From positions 238 through 28,337 of the forward strand of contig DQHW01000022.1 of assembly GCA_003524305.1 (NCBI GenBank): 28,100 nt of DNA, in the 5' to 3' direction. This DNA comes from Anaerolineaceae bacterium. Lineage in GTDB: Bacteria; Chloroflexota; Anaerolineae; Anaerolineales; Anaerolineaceae. A program made the position numbers and the translations under genes. Positions 7,703 to 15,692 of the stretch are shown here, piece after piece. The notes beneath the pieces are model-generated. The model made no database searches. It was given only the letters and a program-made list of their open reading frames with translations, and was not told the DNA's origin. Position 1 is the stretch's first letter; each line of letters opens with the position of its first letter.

Positions 7703-8016
7703 TTGAAATCCGCGGTGCCACCCCGGTTAAGCTGTTTCCCTCCTATGCGATAAACCTGCAAAAATCCCCGGAGGATTGCGCCCGGGGATTGGAAAAGCCA
7801 GCTTCACTCGTTTTGAGTACGGCAGAGGTTCTGCTTATACTCGTAGCCATGATAACGGCGGCATTCCCGGCGAGGGTTACTGGTTTTCACGTTCACCCTG
7901 CAGCTCAGAGGTCCATTCATCTTCACGGTGCGTACAGGTTCTCACCACATTACCCTGCTCTCTGAAACGTCCTTGTGAGGAGTACTCGTCCTCGTCTTAG
8001 CCTTTTCTATTTAATT
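7646..8016 (-). promoter_or_regulatory. T-box riboswitch (tRNA-Trp-sensing) controlling trpB2
   Basis: The minus strand carries a full T-box leader filling most of the 581-base gap between trpB2 and cfa. Stem I has the AGTA of the specifier loop (7986-7983), the AGAGAG bulge (7963-7958), a GGTG distal loop (7946-7943) and the specifier codon TGG (7915-7913) followed by a purine. The conserved CCGTTATC lies at 7858-7851 and a 9-bp GC-rich stem at 7790-7763. The T-box GGGTGGCACCGCGG spans about 7723-7710; its bulge UGGC (7720-7717) ends in C, matching the G discriminator expected on tRNA-Trp. The competing terminator is at 7702-7646 with seven T. Uncharged tRNA-Trp should stabilise the antiterminator and allow trpB2 transcription. 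Confidence 0.95.
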
Positions 8017-8022
8017 TCCTTG

Positions 8023-8050
8023 ATTATAGAACCGATTTTAAATAAGTCAA
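8023..8050 (-). promoter_or_regulatory. Promoter of the trpB2 leader
   Basis: On the minus strand TTGACT (8050-8045), a 16-bp spacer and TATAAT (8028-8023) lie just upstream of the T-box stem I. The expected transcription start is near 8016. The sequence from here to the cfa stop at 8120 is AT-rich and holds nothing else I recognise. Confidence 0.75.
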
Positions 8051-8119
8051 GGACTAAAATGTAATTTAAAGAATTTATTAATTAATTTAAAGGTGATGTT
8101 CCTCGACCAATACTAATGT

Positions 8120-9235
8120 TCAACTTATACGACAAACAGGTTGAGGGGTGCCAAAGCGGGTGAAAACGATCTGCCAAAGCTGCTGACTGCGCGCACGAAA
8201 CCCTCCTGCGCTGGATAACAGATAGTATTTCCACATGCGGTAGAAACGGCCTCCATATTTTTCTTTCAACTTTGACCAAGCTTTTTCAAAATTATCATGC
8301 CAAGCTATTAATGTATTGTCGTAATATGGGCCAAAGTTATGCCAATCTTCCATTACGAAAATACCTTCCATGGCAGCGCCCAATTGTGAAATAGAAGGCA
8401 ATACTCCATTCGGAAAAATGTATTTGTCCGTCCAGGGTTCACCGGTGGTTATGCTTTTATTGCTGCCAATGGTGTGAATCAATGCAATGCCATTTTTGTT
8501 GAGACAGCGATCCACCACCTGCATATAGTTTTTATAATTTCTTGTGCCAATATGCTCCATGGAGCCAATCGAGACGACGGCATCAAATTTCTCGTTGACT
8601 TCACGGTAATCTTGTAATCGCAATTCGACTGGCAGACCTTTGCACAGTTCAGATCCTAGTGCAAGCTGTTCTTTTGAAACAGTAACCCCAACAACTTGAA
8701 CGTCGTATTTCTCGGCAGCATATTTTGCCAGACTCCCCCATCCGCAGCCAATATCAAGCATTTTCATCCCCGGTTTCAAACCGATTTTTTTGCATACCAA
8801 ATCGAGTTTGGCATCTTGTGCTTCATCAAGAGTCTTTGCTGTTTTCCAATATCCACAGGAATAGGTTAAGCGTTTATCCAACATTGATTGGTAGAGGTCA
8901 TTTCCCAAGTCATAATGCCTGATTCCAACTTCAAAGGCTTTACCTGCAGATTGCTGATTAAATAATCTTGCCTTTACAACTTGAAAAATATAACGGGTTT
9001 CATTACGAACTTTTTGATCCAATTGGGCAATAAGAACCCGATTGATGAATTCATCAATCGCAGCACATTCCCACCAACCATCCATATATGATTCACCAAG
9101 ACCCAATGAAGAATCTTGTAAAACACGATTAAAAAACCTGTCATCCTTGATTTGAATATCCCAAGGGTCACTGCCATTCAATTCGATGTCAGCCATTGAT
9201 AACAGGTTCTGCAATATTTTCTCCGAGTTTTGCAT
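8120..9235 (-). CDS. cfa: Cyclopropane-fatty-acyl-phospholipid synthase
   Basis: This enzyme transfers a methylene group from S-adenosylmethionine to the double bond of membrane phospholipid acyl chains. The protein has 371 residues, close to E. coli Cfa (382). Visible motifs are VGIRHYDLGNDLY (about 103-115), the YSCGYW segment with the conserved Cys (about 125-130), the SAM motif LDIGCGWGSLA (about 160-170) and IGSMEHIG in the middle. The ATG is preceded by AGGAGAAGA. The gene stands alone, with the T-box promoter of trpB2 starting about 70 bases after its stop. No convincing own terminator or promoter was identified. Membrane composition control is the likely role. Confidence 0.93.
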   Translation of the reverse strand: MQNSEKILQNLLSMADIELNGSDPWDIQIKDDRFFNRVLQDSSLGLGESYMDGWWECAAIDEFINRVLIAQLDQKVRNETRYIFQVVKARLFNQQSAGKAFEVGIRHYDLGNDLYQSMLDKRLTYSCGYWKTAKTLDEAQDAKLDLVCKKIGLKPGMKMLDIGCGWGSLAKYAAEKYDVQVVGVTVSKEQLALGSELCKGLPVELRLQDYREVNEKFDAVVSIGSMEHIGTRNYKNYMQVVDRCLNKNGIALIHTIGSNKSITTGEPWTDKYIFPNGVLPSISQLGAAMEGIFVMEDWHNFGPYYDNTLIAWHDNFEKAWSKLKEKYGGRFYRMWKYYLLSSAGGFRARSQQLWQIVFTRFGTPQPVCRIS

Positions 9236-9290
9236 TCTTCTCCTTTCATGTGCCTGGGCTAATAGGCTATACCATATGATTTAACCCAAG

Positions 9291-9327
9291 AACCACAATT
9301 AAGATATTTTATACCTTAATTGTGGTT
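9291..9327. terminator. AT-rich perfect hairpin between feoC and cfa
   Basis: A perfect 13-bp inverted repeat (AACCACAATTAAG at 9291-9303 and its complement at 9315-9327) has an 11-nt AT-rich loop. It lies 28 bases after the feoC stop and is the best candidate for the end of the feo transcript, although no long U-run follows on the minus strand. It could instead be an operator near the cfa promoter. Confidence 0.5.
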
Positions 9328-9355
9328 TATTTTGCAAGTATTACAAATTGCCAGG

Positions 9356-9607
9356 TTATTCAGGAGTATTAAGAACCAAAATCCGGGGGCTGGCACCAGT
9401 CTTTGCGCCACACAAGTTAGAAATGGGACAGGCCGTGCACGGCTTTTCTGAGGAGCATTCCTGTGCCATATTTTTTAAATATCCCTGTTCTTCAAGTGTT
9501 TCCAACATTGCATTTACCATGGGTAATGTGAGTTCTAGCCTCTCAGCTAATACCGCTGGTGAAGATGTATTTCCATTTCTGATCTCATCCAATATTTTTT
9601 CAAGCAT
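9356..9607 (-). CDS. feoC: FeoC-like winged-helix protein with a four-cysteine cluster
   Basis: A small protein of 83 residues. An N-terminal winged-helix region (about 1-48, with the PAVLAERLELTLPMVNAMLETL helix-turn-helix stretch) is followed by cysteines 51, 57, 60 and 66 (CSSEKPCTACPISNLC), the pattern of FeoC-type Fe-S or metal-binding regulators. FeoC proteins are thought to regulate or stabilise FeoB. The start is one base after the feoB stop, with AGGGG about 7 bases upstream of the ATG inside the feoB end, so it is the third gene of feoABC and translationally coupled. Confidence 0.87.
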   Translation of the reverse strand: MLEKILDEIRNGNTSSPAVLAERLELTLPMVNAMLETLEEQGYLKNMAQECSSEKPCTACPISNLCGAKTGASPRILVLNTPE

Positions 9608-9608
9608 T

Positions 9609-11651
9609 TTATGCCCCTAATGCTGAAGCCAAATGGTACACACCTGCACCTGCGCCAATCGATACCACCAGCATGAGCACAATATTTACCATCGTCCACT
9701 TCCACGATCCGGTTTCCTGCTTGATGACTGCCAGGGTGGCCACGCATGGAACAAAAAGGAGGGAGACGGTCAAAAAACCAAGGGCAGAGGCCGGGGTAAA
9801 GATGGCAGCCAGCGATTGTGCCAGGCTGGCATCTTGCATTCCGCCAAAGAGGATACCCAAGGTTGCAATGGCGTTTTCTTTAGCCACAAAACTGGTGAGC
9901 AAAGCCACTGTCAGTTTCCAATCCATGCCCATCCAACGGCCAACCGGTTCAATAAAATGTCCAATTCGCGCCAGGATGCTGTTTTCGAGATTGCCATCGG
10001 GCAGCATGGAAAGTGACCAAACCACAACAGAAATCACCAAAATGATCGTACCGGCTTTTTTGACAAATGATATCGAGCGCTGCCAGACTAACAATCCGAC
10101 AGTACGGAAGTTTGGTATGTGATAAAGAGGCATTTCCATAATGAAAGCAGAGCGTTCACCTTTGAAAAGCAGCTTGTTGAGAATAACGCCCAAAAGCACC
10201 ATCACGAAGAGAGAGAAAAATACCAATCCCCAGATGACCCACATGGCATCTTTACCAAAAAAAGCAGGCGCCAAAAAAGCCACCACTGCCATACGTGCAG
10301 TACATGGAACAAACGGCGCGAGCAAGATGGTCAACAGGCGTGATTTCCACGAATCAATCACTCGGGTTCCAATCACCGCCGGAACATTGCAGCCAAAACC
10401 AAGGAAGAGCGGTAAAAAGGATTTGCCATGCAGCCCCATCCAATGCATAAAATTATCCATGACATATGCAGCACGGGCCATGTAACCCACATCTTCAAGA
10501 AAACCAAAAGCCGCAAAAAAGATGACCAAAATAGGCAAGAAGGTTAGAACAGACCCGACGCCGCCGACGATGCCATCCACAACCAGGCTGCGCAGCCAAC
10601 CCGGTGAAGCTGCCAACCAACTACTCAACAATTCACCAAACGGCCCCACCAAAGTTGTATCCAACCACTCTTGAACCGGCGAACCCAACGAAAAAGTTAA
10701 CCAAAATACCAAACCAAGTATTAGCGCCAGTGTGATCAACCCCGCCACAGGGTGTGCAACCCACTTGTCCAAACGATCTGTGAGACTCACCTGCCCGATG
10801 CGGGGATGGGTAACTGCCGCCCGGGTAAGGCGTCCGATCCATTCATAACGGCCAGAAGCGATCGCCAGCATGGCATCATCATGATCCTTCAATAAAGCAT
10901 GCACCTCAGACCATTTTTGAAGTGGAACAATTGACTGCATCAGTTTGGTGATCTCTTTATCACCCTCAAGAAGTTTGATCGCCACCCAATTGGCAGGATA
11001 TTGTTCAGGCACAAAATCATTGATGAGTGTCAGCATTTTTTCAAGAATAACCTGGTGATCAGCCCGAATCTCGGGCATTCTGGGTGTTTGAACAATGTCT
11101 GAAGTGACCATTTTTTCTATAACCCCAACCAGTGCAGCAGTGCTGGCCGCATGTGTAGCCGTTAAAGGAACTACAGGAACTCCCAATGCGGCTTCAAGCA
11201 CATTGGCTTCGATATTGAATCCTTGCTGGCTGGCGACATCCATCATATTAAGAACTACGATCAATGGCGCTGGCAATGTCACCAATTCAGCCACAAGGTA
11301 GAGTGAACGTTCAAGGTTGGCGGCATTTACCAAAGCCACCACCAGATCGGGTTTTTCAGTGAGGATGAACTCGCGAGTGATCAGTTCTTCAGGTGAATTG
11401 GCAGTAAGGCTGTAAGTTCCAGGTAAATCCACCAGACGATACTCACGGCCACTAACCTTAAACTTTCCTTCTTTACGCTCGACAGTTTTGCCGGGCCAAT
11501 TGCCTACATGCTGATTTAAACCAGTTAGCAAGTTAAAAATCGTAGATTTACCTACATTAGGTTGGCCTGCAAGGGCAATAAGAGGAGAGCCTTTTACAGC
11601 AAGGTGTTTGATCGATTGTTTATTTCCGCAGTCATGACAATCAGCACTCAT
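9609..11651 (-). CDS. feoB: Ferrous iron transporter FeoB
   Basis: FeoB is the cytoplasmic-membrane Fe(II) transporter with an N-terminal G-protein domain. The 680-residue protein shows G1 GQPNVGKS (about 29-36), a G2 Thr in NWPGKTVE (about 51-58), G3 DLPG (75-78) and G4 NMMD (135-138). The membrane part (about 285-680) has the two Gate regions, including GFGCNVPAVIGTR, PCTARMAV and LLFVPCVATLAVIKQE. The very N-terminus has a CHDC pair (Cys5, Cys8) that could bind metal. Its start overlaps the feoA stop by 4 bases (ATGA), and feoC follows after 1 base, so feoABC is a tight operon, probably controlled by the divergent DtxR-family regulator. Confidence 0.97.
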   Translation of the reverse strand: MSADCHDCGNKQSIKHLAVKGSPLIALAGQPNVGKSTIFNLLTGLNQHVGNWPGKTVERKEGKFKVSGREYRLVDLPGTYSLTANSPEELITREFILTEKPDLVVALVNAANLERSLYLVAELVTLPAPLIVVLNMMDVASQQGFNIEANVLEAALGVPVVPLTATHAASTAALVGVIEKMVTSDIVQTPRMPEIRADHQVILEKMLTLINDFVPEQYPANWVAIKLLEGDKEITKLMQSIVPLQKWSEVHALLKDHDDAMLAIASGRYEWIGRLTRAAVTHPRIGQVSLTDRLDKWVAHPVAGLITLALILGLVFWLTFSLGSPVQEWLDTTLVGPFGELLSSWLAASPGWLRSLVVDGIVGGVGSVLTFLPILVIFFAAFGFLEDVGYMARAAYVMDNFMHWMGLHGKSFLPLFLGFGCNVPAVIGTRVIDSWKSRLLTILLAPFVPCTARMAVVAFLAPAFFGKDAMWVIWGLVFFSLFVMVLLGVILNKLLFKGERSAFIMEMPLYHIPNFRTVGLLVWQRSISFVKKAGTIILVISVVVWSLSMLPDGNLENSILARIGHFIEPVGRWMGMDWKLTVALLTSFVAKENAIATLGILFGGMQDASLAQSLAAIFTPASALGFLTVSLLFVPCVATLAVIKQETGSWKWTMVNIVLMLVVSIGAGAGVYHLASALGA

Positions 11652-11902
11652 GCCTGCGTCCCTTCTGAAACAAGCAGCTTGCGAGCTTCACCGCGCCCCA
11701 AAGCAACATGTGTGCCCCTGACATTGACAATTATTGGTCCGCGGCCAAAATTTTGAAGCACCTCCACACTGGCCCCGGGGGTCAATCCCAAAGAGGTCAT
11801 ACGACTTGTAAGTTCGCGGCCTACCAAAATATTCTCCAACGTCACCATGGCTCCAGTTTTTATTTCTGCGAGTGATTTAGCGGGTTTACTGATTGATGTC
11901 AT
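11648..11902 (-). CDS. feoA: FeoA, SH3-like ferrous iron transport protein
   Basis: FeoA is a small cytoplasmic SH3-like partner of FeoB. The protein is 84 residues from the ATG at 11902, with the core SLAEIKTGAMVTLENI and the typical SRMTSLGLTPGASVEVLQ segment (about 35-52) followed by GPIIVNVRGTHVALGRGEA. An upstream in-frame TTG at 11908 would add two residues, but AAGGA at 11909-11913 is spaced 6 bases from the ATG, so 11902 is preferred. It is the first gene of feoABC and overlaps feoB by 4 bases. The intergenic region upstream carries two TTAG-type palindromic sites. Confidence 0.92.
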   Translation of the reverse strand: MTSISKPAKSLAEIKTGAMVTLENILVGRELTSRMTSLGLTPGASVEVLQNFGRGPIIVNVRGTHVALGRGEARKLLVSEGTQA

Positions 11903-11956
11903 CCACAATCCTTAATTATTATTGATTCAAGGAATTTACCTTGTTATGATGTATAA

Positions 11957-11992
11957 TTAGTATATGCTAACTACAAAATTAGTATACCCTGA
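11957..11992. promoter_or_regulatory. Candidate DtxR-type operators between feoA and dtxR
   Basis: Two sites start with TTAGTATA, 22 bp apart. Site 1 (11957-11970) is TTAGTATATGCTAA, a near-perfect palindrome with TTAG/CTAA ends; site 2 (11979-11992) is TTAGTATACCCTGA, less symmetric. DtxR/IdeR boxes share TTAG...CTAA ends. The spacing of about two helical turns fits paired dimers bound on the same face. They lie in the divergent feoABC/dtxR region, so iron-dependent repression of both directions is inferred. Confidence 0.55.
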
Positions 11993-12041
11993 GTTGCAGG
12001 ATTTTGTCTAGTATGATATTAATCACATATTGAGAGATAAG

Positions 12042-12698
12042 ATGACCACAAAAACAAGTGCCACTATCGAAGATTATTTGGGGCTTATTTACATTTCTGA
12101 AAGAGACGGCGATTCCATATCAGGCACCCGTCTGGCCGAGTTATTGGCTGTATCTGCCCCAACGGTTACAAACACCCTTAAGCGGATGGTGCGCGACGAT
12201 CTGATCACCATGGATGCCAACCACAGCCCTCACCTCACCCCCCAGGGCGATCAACTGGCGCGGACGGTGATGCGCCGCCATATGCTGGCGGAGTGGATGC
12301 TGATTCGCATGCTTTCATGGTCAAAAGTCCATCACGAAGCACACGAGTTTGAACACACCATCTCAGATGAAGTAGAGAATGCACTTTTACTAGACCTCAA
12401 CCAGCCTGAAACGTGTCCTCATGGAAATCCGCTGCCCGGGCATGAAGCAGTAGTTTCAGCCTGGGTGCCGCTTACAAACCTCAAAGCAGGCGATTGTGTC
12501 ACCATCCGTAGAATTCACGAACTTGCCGAAGATATTCCAGAATTACTGGCTTTTTTGGAAGAGAAACGCATCGAACCGGGACAGGAAGTAAAAGTTGTTG
12601 AAGTGCTTCCTTTTAATCAAACGGTTACCCTGAACGTTCTTGATAATTTGGTCACCCTGGGTTTTGCCACAGCGAAACAAATTTTTGTGGAAGTATAG
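12042..12698 (+). CDS. DtxR/MntR-family metal-dependent transcriptional regulator
   Basis: A 218-residue regulator. An N-terminal winged helix (about 5-70, with ISGTRLAELLAVSAPTVTNTLKRM) is followed by the metal-binding dimerisation domain (about 75-140, HHEAHEFEHTISDEVE and the family CPHGNPLPG motif), then a FeoA-like SH3 domain (about 145-218). The residue aligned with DtxR Cys102 appears to be His101, with Glu104 and His105 conserved, so metal preference cannot be read directly. An in-frame TTG at 12030 would add four residues, but the ATG at 12042 has GAGAG upstream. A possible -10 (TATGAT) lies at 12012-12017. The gene is divergent from feoABC, which supports an Fe(II)-responsive role. 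Confidence 0.9.
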   Translation: MTTKTSATIEDYLGLIYISERDGDSISGTRLAELLAVSAPTVTNTLKRMVRDDLITMDANHSPHLTPQGDQLARTVMRRHMLAEWMLIRMLSWSKVHHEAHEFEHTISDEVENALLLDLNQPETCPHGNPLPGHEAVVSAWVPLTNLKAGDCVTIRRIHELAEDIPELLAFLEEKRIEPGQEVKVVEVLPFNQTVTLNVLDNLVTLGFATAKQIFVEV

Positions 12699-12773
12699 AT
12701 CAACCCATTCAACCAAGAATATAAAACTAAAGAAGAATTGATGAATTTATGGGGCCGGGGTTGCGTTAGCCGT

Positions 12774-14237
12774 TTACGGCGATGATTGTGTTTGAGTCGG
12801 ATTTGTCAAAGTCACAACAGGATCAACGGGTGCGGAAGTTGGCCTGGGTGTAACAGTTGCTTCAATAGAAGAGTTTCTGCAAATAGCAACACCGTCATCC
12901 ACAATGGCCATGATCGTAGGGTCTTCGCCAAAGCCGGCAGTGATTTCGGCAAACACAGGCATTGCCAATTCACAATAATTCGTAGCAGGTGTATTCATAC
13001 CTGACAACGCTGAGCCATAAATATAATAATAGATTACAGTCGTAGTGGTTAAAGGCAGGGCTTCAATCACAATGGCAGGATTATTTGCTTCATCTTCGGT
13101 GCAGTCAACTCCACCACTGCGGACCTTGCAGGATTCCAGCGCCGTACAACCTCGAACAGCACATTGCAGCGGCAGGATTGCGCCTTCATAATTTCGGGAT
13201 TTGTAATAAATGACACCCAACTGGCCGTAGGAAGTGGCGTCGTCTGGTTTAAAATTCAATGCTGCCAACATGTTTGCAGATGCATACAAAGGGGACCCCA
13301 GTTGAACATAGGTATTGGCAATTGAACTTAACGGAATAGGATCTTTAACCCCCAGACGAGAATTAATTTTCGAGGCTTTATCAAAAGCCTCCAGGGCCAG
13401 GTCGAAGTATTTGTTTTTTTCAGATTCGATCAGGCTCATATTGGCCAATTTTCGATAGTTGGCACCAAGCGAAATATACAAGAAATTGAGGTTGGGTGTG
13501 ATGCTGATGGCGATATTGTATTCTTCAATCGCCTGACTATAATTCGCAATGGATTCAAGCACATAACCGTTGACGCGGTGCACATCCATGATGGTTGGAT
13601 CGCGTTCCAAAGCCTGCTTGATATATTCCTGGGCTTGCGTCCACCGCTGCACATCCACCAACACTTCAGCCAAATAAGCCAGGGCATAGGCATTGGTATT
13701 ATCATATTGCAGGGCTTTTTGGGCTGCCTGCTCGCCCTGGATCAAATAATCTTGCCAATTCTCGCCTGAGATTGAAGAAACACCGTACCAATCCAGGGCA
13801 AATGCTTTAACTGCATAGAGCTGACTGTATTCCTTATTTCCTGCCAGTCCTGATTCAACTGACTGAAGGGCTTCTTCCAGCCTGATTTTTTTGTCTTCAT
13901 CTACAGTAATTTGCGAAGTTGAATAGACCTGGATGCGCGCCAGTTCAGCCCACAGGGCAGGATCATTCGGCTCAACCCGAACGGCATCTTTGTAAGCCGA
14001 GATGGCTTTTTCAAGGTTACCCGCGGCAAAGTGAGCTTCACCTTCCTGTGCATAGGAATCCAAAGAGCGCGTGGGTGTGGGGGTGATGGATAAAATGGGA
14101 GATATCTTGCCGGTGGAAATAGCCCGCATAACGAACATCAACCCCAATATGACGAGTAATCCGATAAAGATTCTAATGGGATTGTTGGATGGTTTGCGTT
14201 TGCTGAAAATAAATTTTTTACCGCTGTAATCGATCAT
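12774..14237 (-). CDS. TPR-repeat single-helix membrane protein (second of a paralogous pair)
   Basis: A 487-residue protein. A short basic cytoplasmic N-terminus, one membrane helix (about 22-42) and a SITPTPTRS linker lead into a region of TPR-like helical pairs (about 60-365), for example AQEGEAHFAAGNLEKAISAYKDAVRVEPNDPALWAELARI. The C-terminal part has a Cys-containing segment (CAVRGCTALESCKVRSGGVDC, about 373-393) and a Thr/Pro/Gln-rich end. TPR domains bind protein partners; the partner is unknown. It begins 23 bases after the stop of the neighbouring paralogue with the same layout, so they are probably co-transcribed. Its stop converges with the regulator gene 75 bases away; that gap holds nothing else recognised. 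Confidence 0.85.
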   Translation of the reverse strand: MIDYSGKKFIFSKRKPSNNPIRIFIGLLVILGLMFVMRAISTGKISPILSITPTPTRSLDSYAQEGEAHFAAGNLEKAISAYKDAVRVEPNDPALWAELARIQVYSTSQITVDEDKKIRLEEALQSVESGLAGNKEYSQLYAVKAFALDWYGVSSISGENWQDYLIQGEQAAQKALQYDNTNAYALAYLAEVLVDVQRWTQAQEYIKQALERDPTIMDVHRVNGYVLESIANYSQAIEEYNIAISITPNLNFLYISLGANYRKLANMSLIESEKNKYFDLALEAFDKASKINSRLGVKDPIPLSSIANTYVQLGSPLYASANMLAALNFKPDDATSYGQLGVIYYKSRNYEGAILPLQCAVRGCTALESCKVRSGGVDCTEDEANNPAIVIEALPLTTTTVIYYYIYGSALSGMNTPATNYCELAMPVFAEITAGFGEDPTIMAIVDDGVAICRNSSIEATVTPRPTSAPVDPVVTLTNPTQTQSSP

Positions 14238-14260
14238 TTGCTTCTTTAAGCCCTCGGTGT

Positions 14261-15556
14261 TTAAGGCGCGGGCGTGATTGTTTCTGTGGGTGTCAATTCT
14301 TCTGTAGCTGTGAGTGTAGCGGTTGGTAGATCAGAAATCCCTGCTTTGGCCAGGGCTTCACACATTATGATCACTTCTTGTGCATTATATTGAGCTATAT
14401 CGTCGTTACGCAATCCGGTTGCGATGGCTTGAGCGATCTGCAGAGCTTCTCCGCATTGATTGGTTTTTGCCAATGCCAGTCCGTAAGTCTGATAATACTC
14501 GCCAACACGATTGTAATCCAATTCCAGGCCGGTTACTCCAACCCCTTCAGGGGTGGTTCCACCGCGCACTGCCAAGCGCAGTTGATCAACTGCATCCAGA
14601 TATTGTTTATTCTTCCATAGGATCAGCCCCAGGTTGCCATGTAAAGTCGGTTCGCTGGGCATAAGTGAAATGGCAGATTCAGCATATTGGATGGCTTTGG
14701 CGTAGTCACCATTAGTGAAATAAACTCGAGATATCAGGGTCAACGGAGTTGGGTCATTTGGGTTGAGCGAGACTGCCTTGCCATATTCATCAATGGCTTT
14801 ATCATATTCCAAAGTTGCCCGGTAGTTGTTGCCAAGTTCCAAATGGAGATCAGCGATATTAGGATTGATCTTTACGGCAGCTTCGAATTCAACAACGGCC
14901 TCTTCATAGTTCGCCGTCCAGTTTAATAAAAATCCTCTGCTGCGATGGGTTTCAAGAGTGTTGGGAGCAAGTTCAATAGCGGTACGCGAAGCTTCACGCG
15001 CCAGGTCCAGGATTTCAAGAACACCCTGACCCGCTTGCATTTCATAGACATATACTTCAGTCAGGTAGGCATAAGCAGCGGCATTATCCTTATTGATGGC
15101 AATGGCTGCATTAATTTTGCTTTCGGCCTGGATGTAATCTCCAGAAAGTCCGTATGCCCAACCCAACAAAGCCAGGGCTGTATCGTTGTTATTGTTGAGC
15201 ATCAAAGCGTTTTCCGCGTTCTTAATGCCCTCGGCATAATTATTGGTATAAATGTTTAACCTGGCCAATGCCAGGTAACTGGCCGGATTGCGCGGATCAG
15301 CCAAGACGGCCTGGTTGTAGGTCAAAATCGCCTGGGCGTACTTGCCTTCCGCTTCAAGTTTTTGCGCATCGGTGATGAAAGATTCAGGTGCACGGGTAGC
15401 GGTCGGCGTTGATACAAACAAGGCAGGAATAGTTGAAGCGACTGTACGGTCAAAATAGATCAATGCACCAATCAGTACAACAACTACAATCACACCAAAA
15501 GGATTTATCCTGCGGCGCTTTTTCTGCATGTTCCATTTGGAGCCTCGAATATACAT
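14261..15556 (-). CDS. TPR-repeat single-helix membrane protein (first of a paralogous pair)
   Basis: The protein has 431 residues with the same plan as its downstream neighbour. A basic N-terminus (QKKRRR) precedes a membrane helix (about 20-42), a STPTATRAPES linker and many TPR-like repeats (about 50-350), including YAQAILTYNQAVLADPRNPASYLALARLNIYTNNYAEG. A Thr/Pro-rich tail ends in TPAP. The shared LHGNLGLI/YGQLGVIYYKS and LRLAVRGG/LQCAVRGC segments show that the two arose by duplication. The promoter (TTGACT, 17 bp, TAAGAT) places the -10 only 8 bases from the ATG, with no Shine-Dalgarno sequence. An internal ATG at 15529 is a less likely alternative start. The function is likely protein-protein scaffolding at the membrane. 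Confidence 0.86.
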   Translation of the reverse strand: MYIRGSKWNMQKKRRRINPFGVIVVVVLIGALIYFDRTVASTIPALFVSTPTATRAPESFITDAQKLEAEGKYAQAILTYNQAVLADPRNPASYLALARLNIYTNNYAEGIKNAENALMLNNNNDTALALLGWAYGLSGDYIQAESKINAAIAINKDNAAAYAYLTEVYVYEMQAGQGVLEILDLAREASRTAIELAPNTLETHRSRGFLLNWTANYEEAVVEFEAAVKINPNIADLHLELGNNYRATLEYDKAIDEYGKAVSLNPNDPTPLTLISRVYFTNGDYAKAIQYAESAISLMPSEPTLHGNLGLILWKNKQYLDAVDQLRLAVRGGTTPEGVGVTGLELDYNRVGEYYQTYGLALAKTNQCGEALQIAQAIATGLRNDDIAQYNAQEVIIMCEALAKAGISDLPTATLTATEELTPTETITPAP

Positions 15557-15564
15557 AGGAATTC

Positions 15565-15593
15565 ATCTTACCAACGGAACAGGAGAGAGTCAA
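15565..15593 (-). promoter_or_regulatory. Promoter of the TPR gene pair, leaderless type
   Basis: On the minus strand TTGACT (15593-15588), a 17-bp spacer and TAAGAT (15570-15565) are followed after 8 bases by the ATG at 15556. The spacing and hexamers are close to sigma-70 consensus, and no Shine-Dalgarno sequence is present. Confidence 0.7.
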
Positions 15594-15657
15594 GATACCG
15601 AAGAACCTGTAAAAACCCATTTTTTGATTAACATTTAGTAAACAGTTCAATAATTAC

Positions 15658-15686
15658 TTGCCATGACAACATGTTTTAGCTAGAAT
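15658..15686 (+). promoter_or_regulatory. Promoter of trmD, leaderless type
   Basis: TTGCCA (15658-15663), a 17-bp spacer and TAGAAT (15681-15686) are followed after 6 bases by the trmD ATG at 15693. No ribosome-binding sequence lies between, so the mRNA probably starts at the ATG itself. Confidence 0.7.
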
Positions 15687-15692
15687 GGATTC

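Noticed and set aside
7776..8000. Open frame of 74 codons on the plus strand
   Set aside because: It covers the T-box leader on the opposite strand; the sequence is explained by RNA structure.
9291..9327. Possible CRISPR-like or mobile-element repeat
   Set aside because: A single palindrome without further copies or spacers in the window; more likely a transcript end.
12030..12041. TTG start for the DtxR-family regulator
   Set aside because: The ATG at 12042 has GAGAG at suitable spacing; the TTG has no ribosome-binding site.
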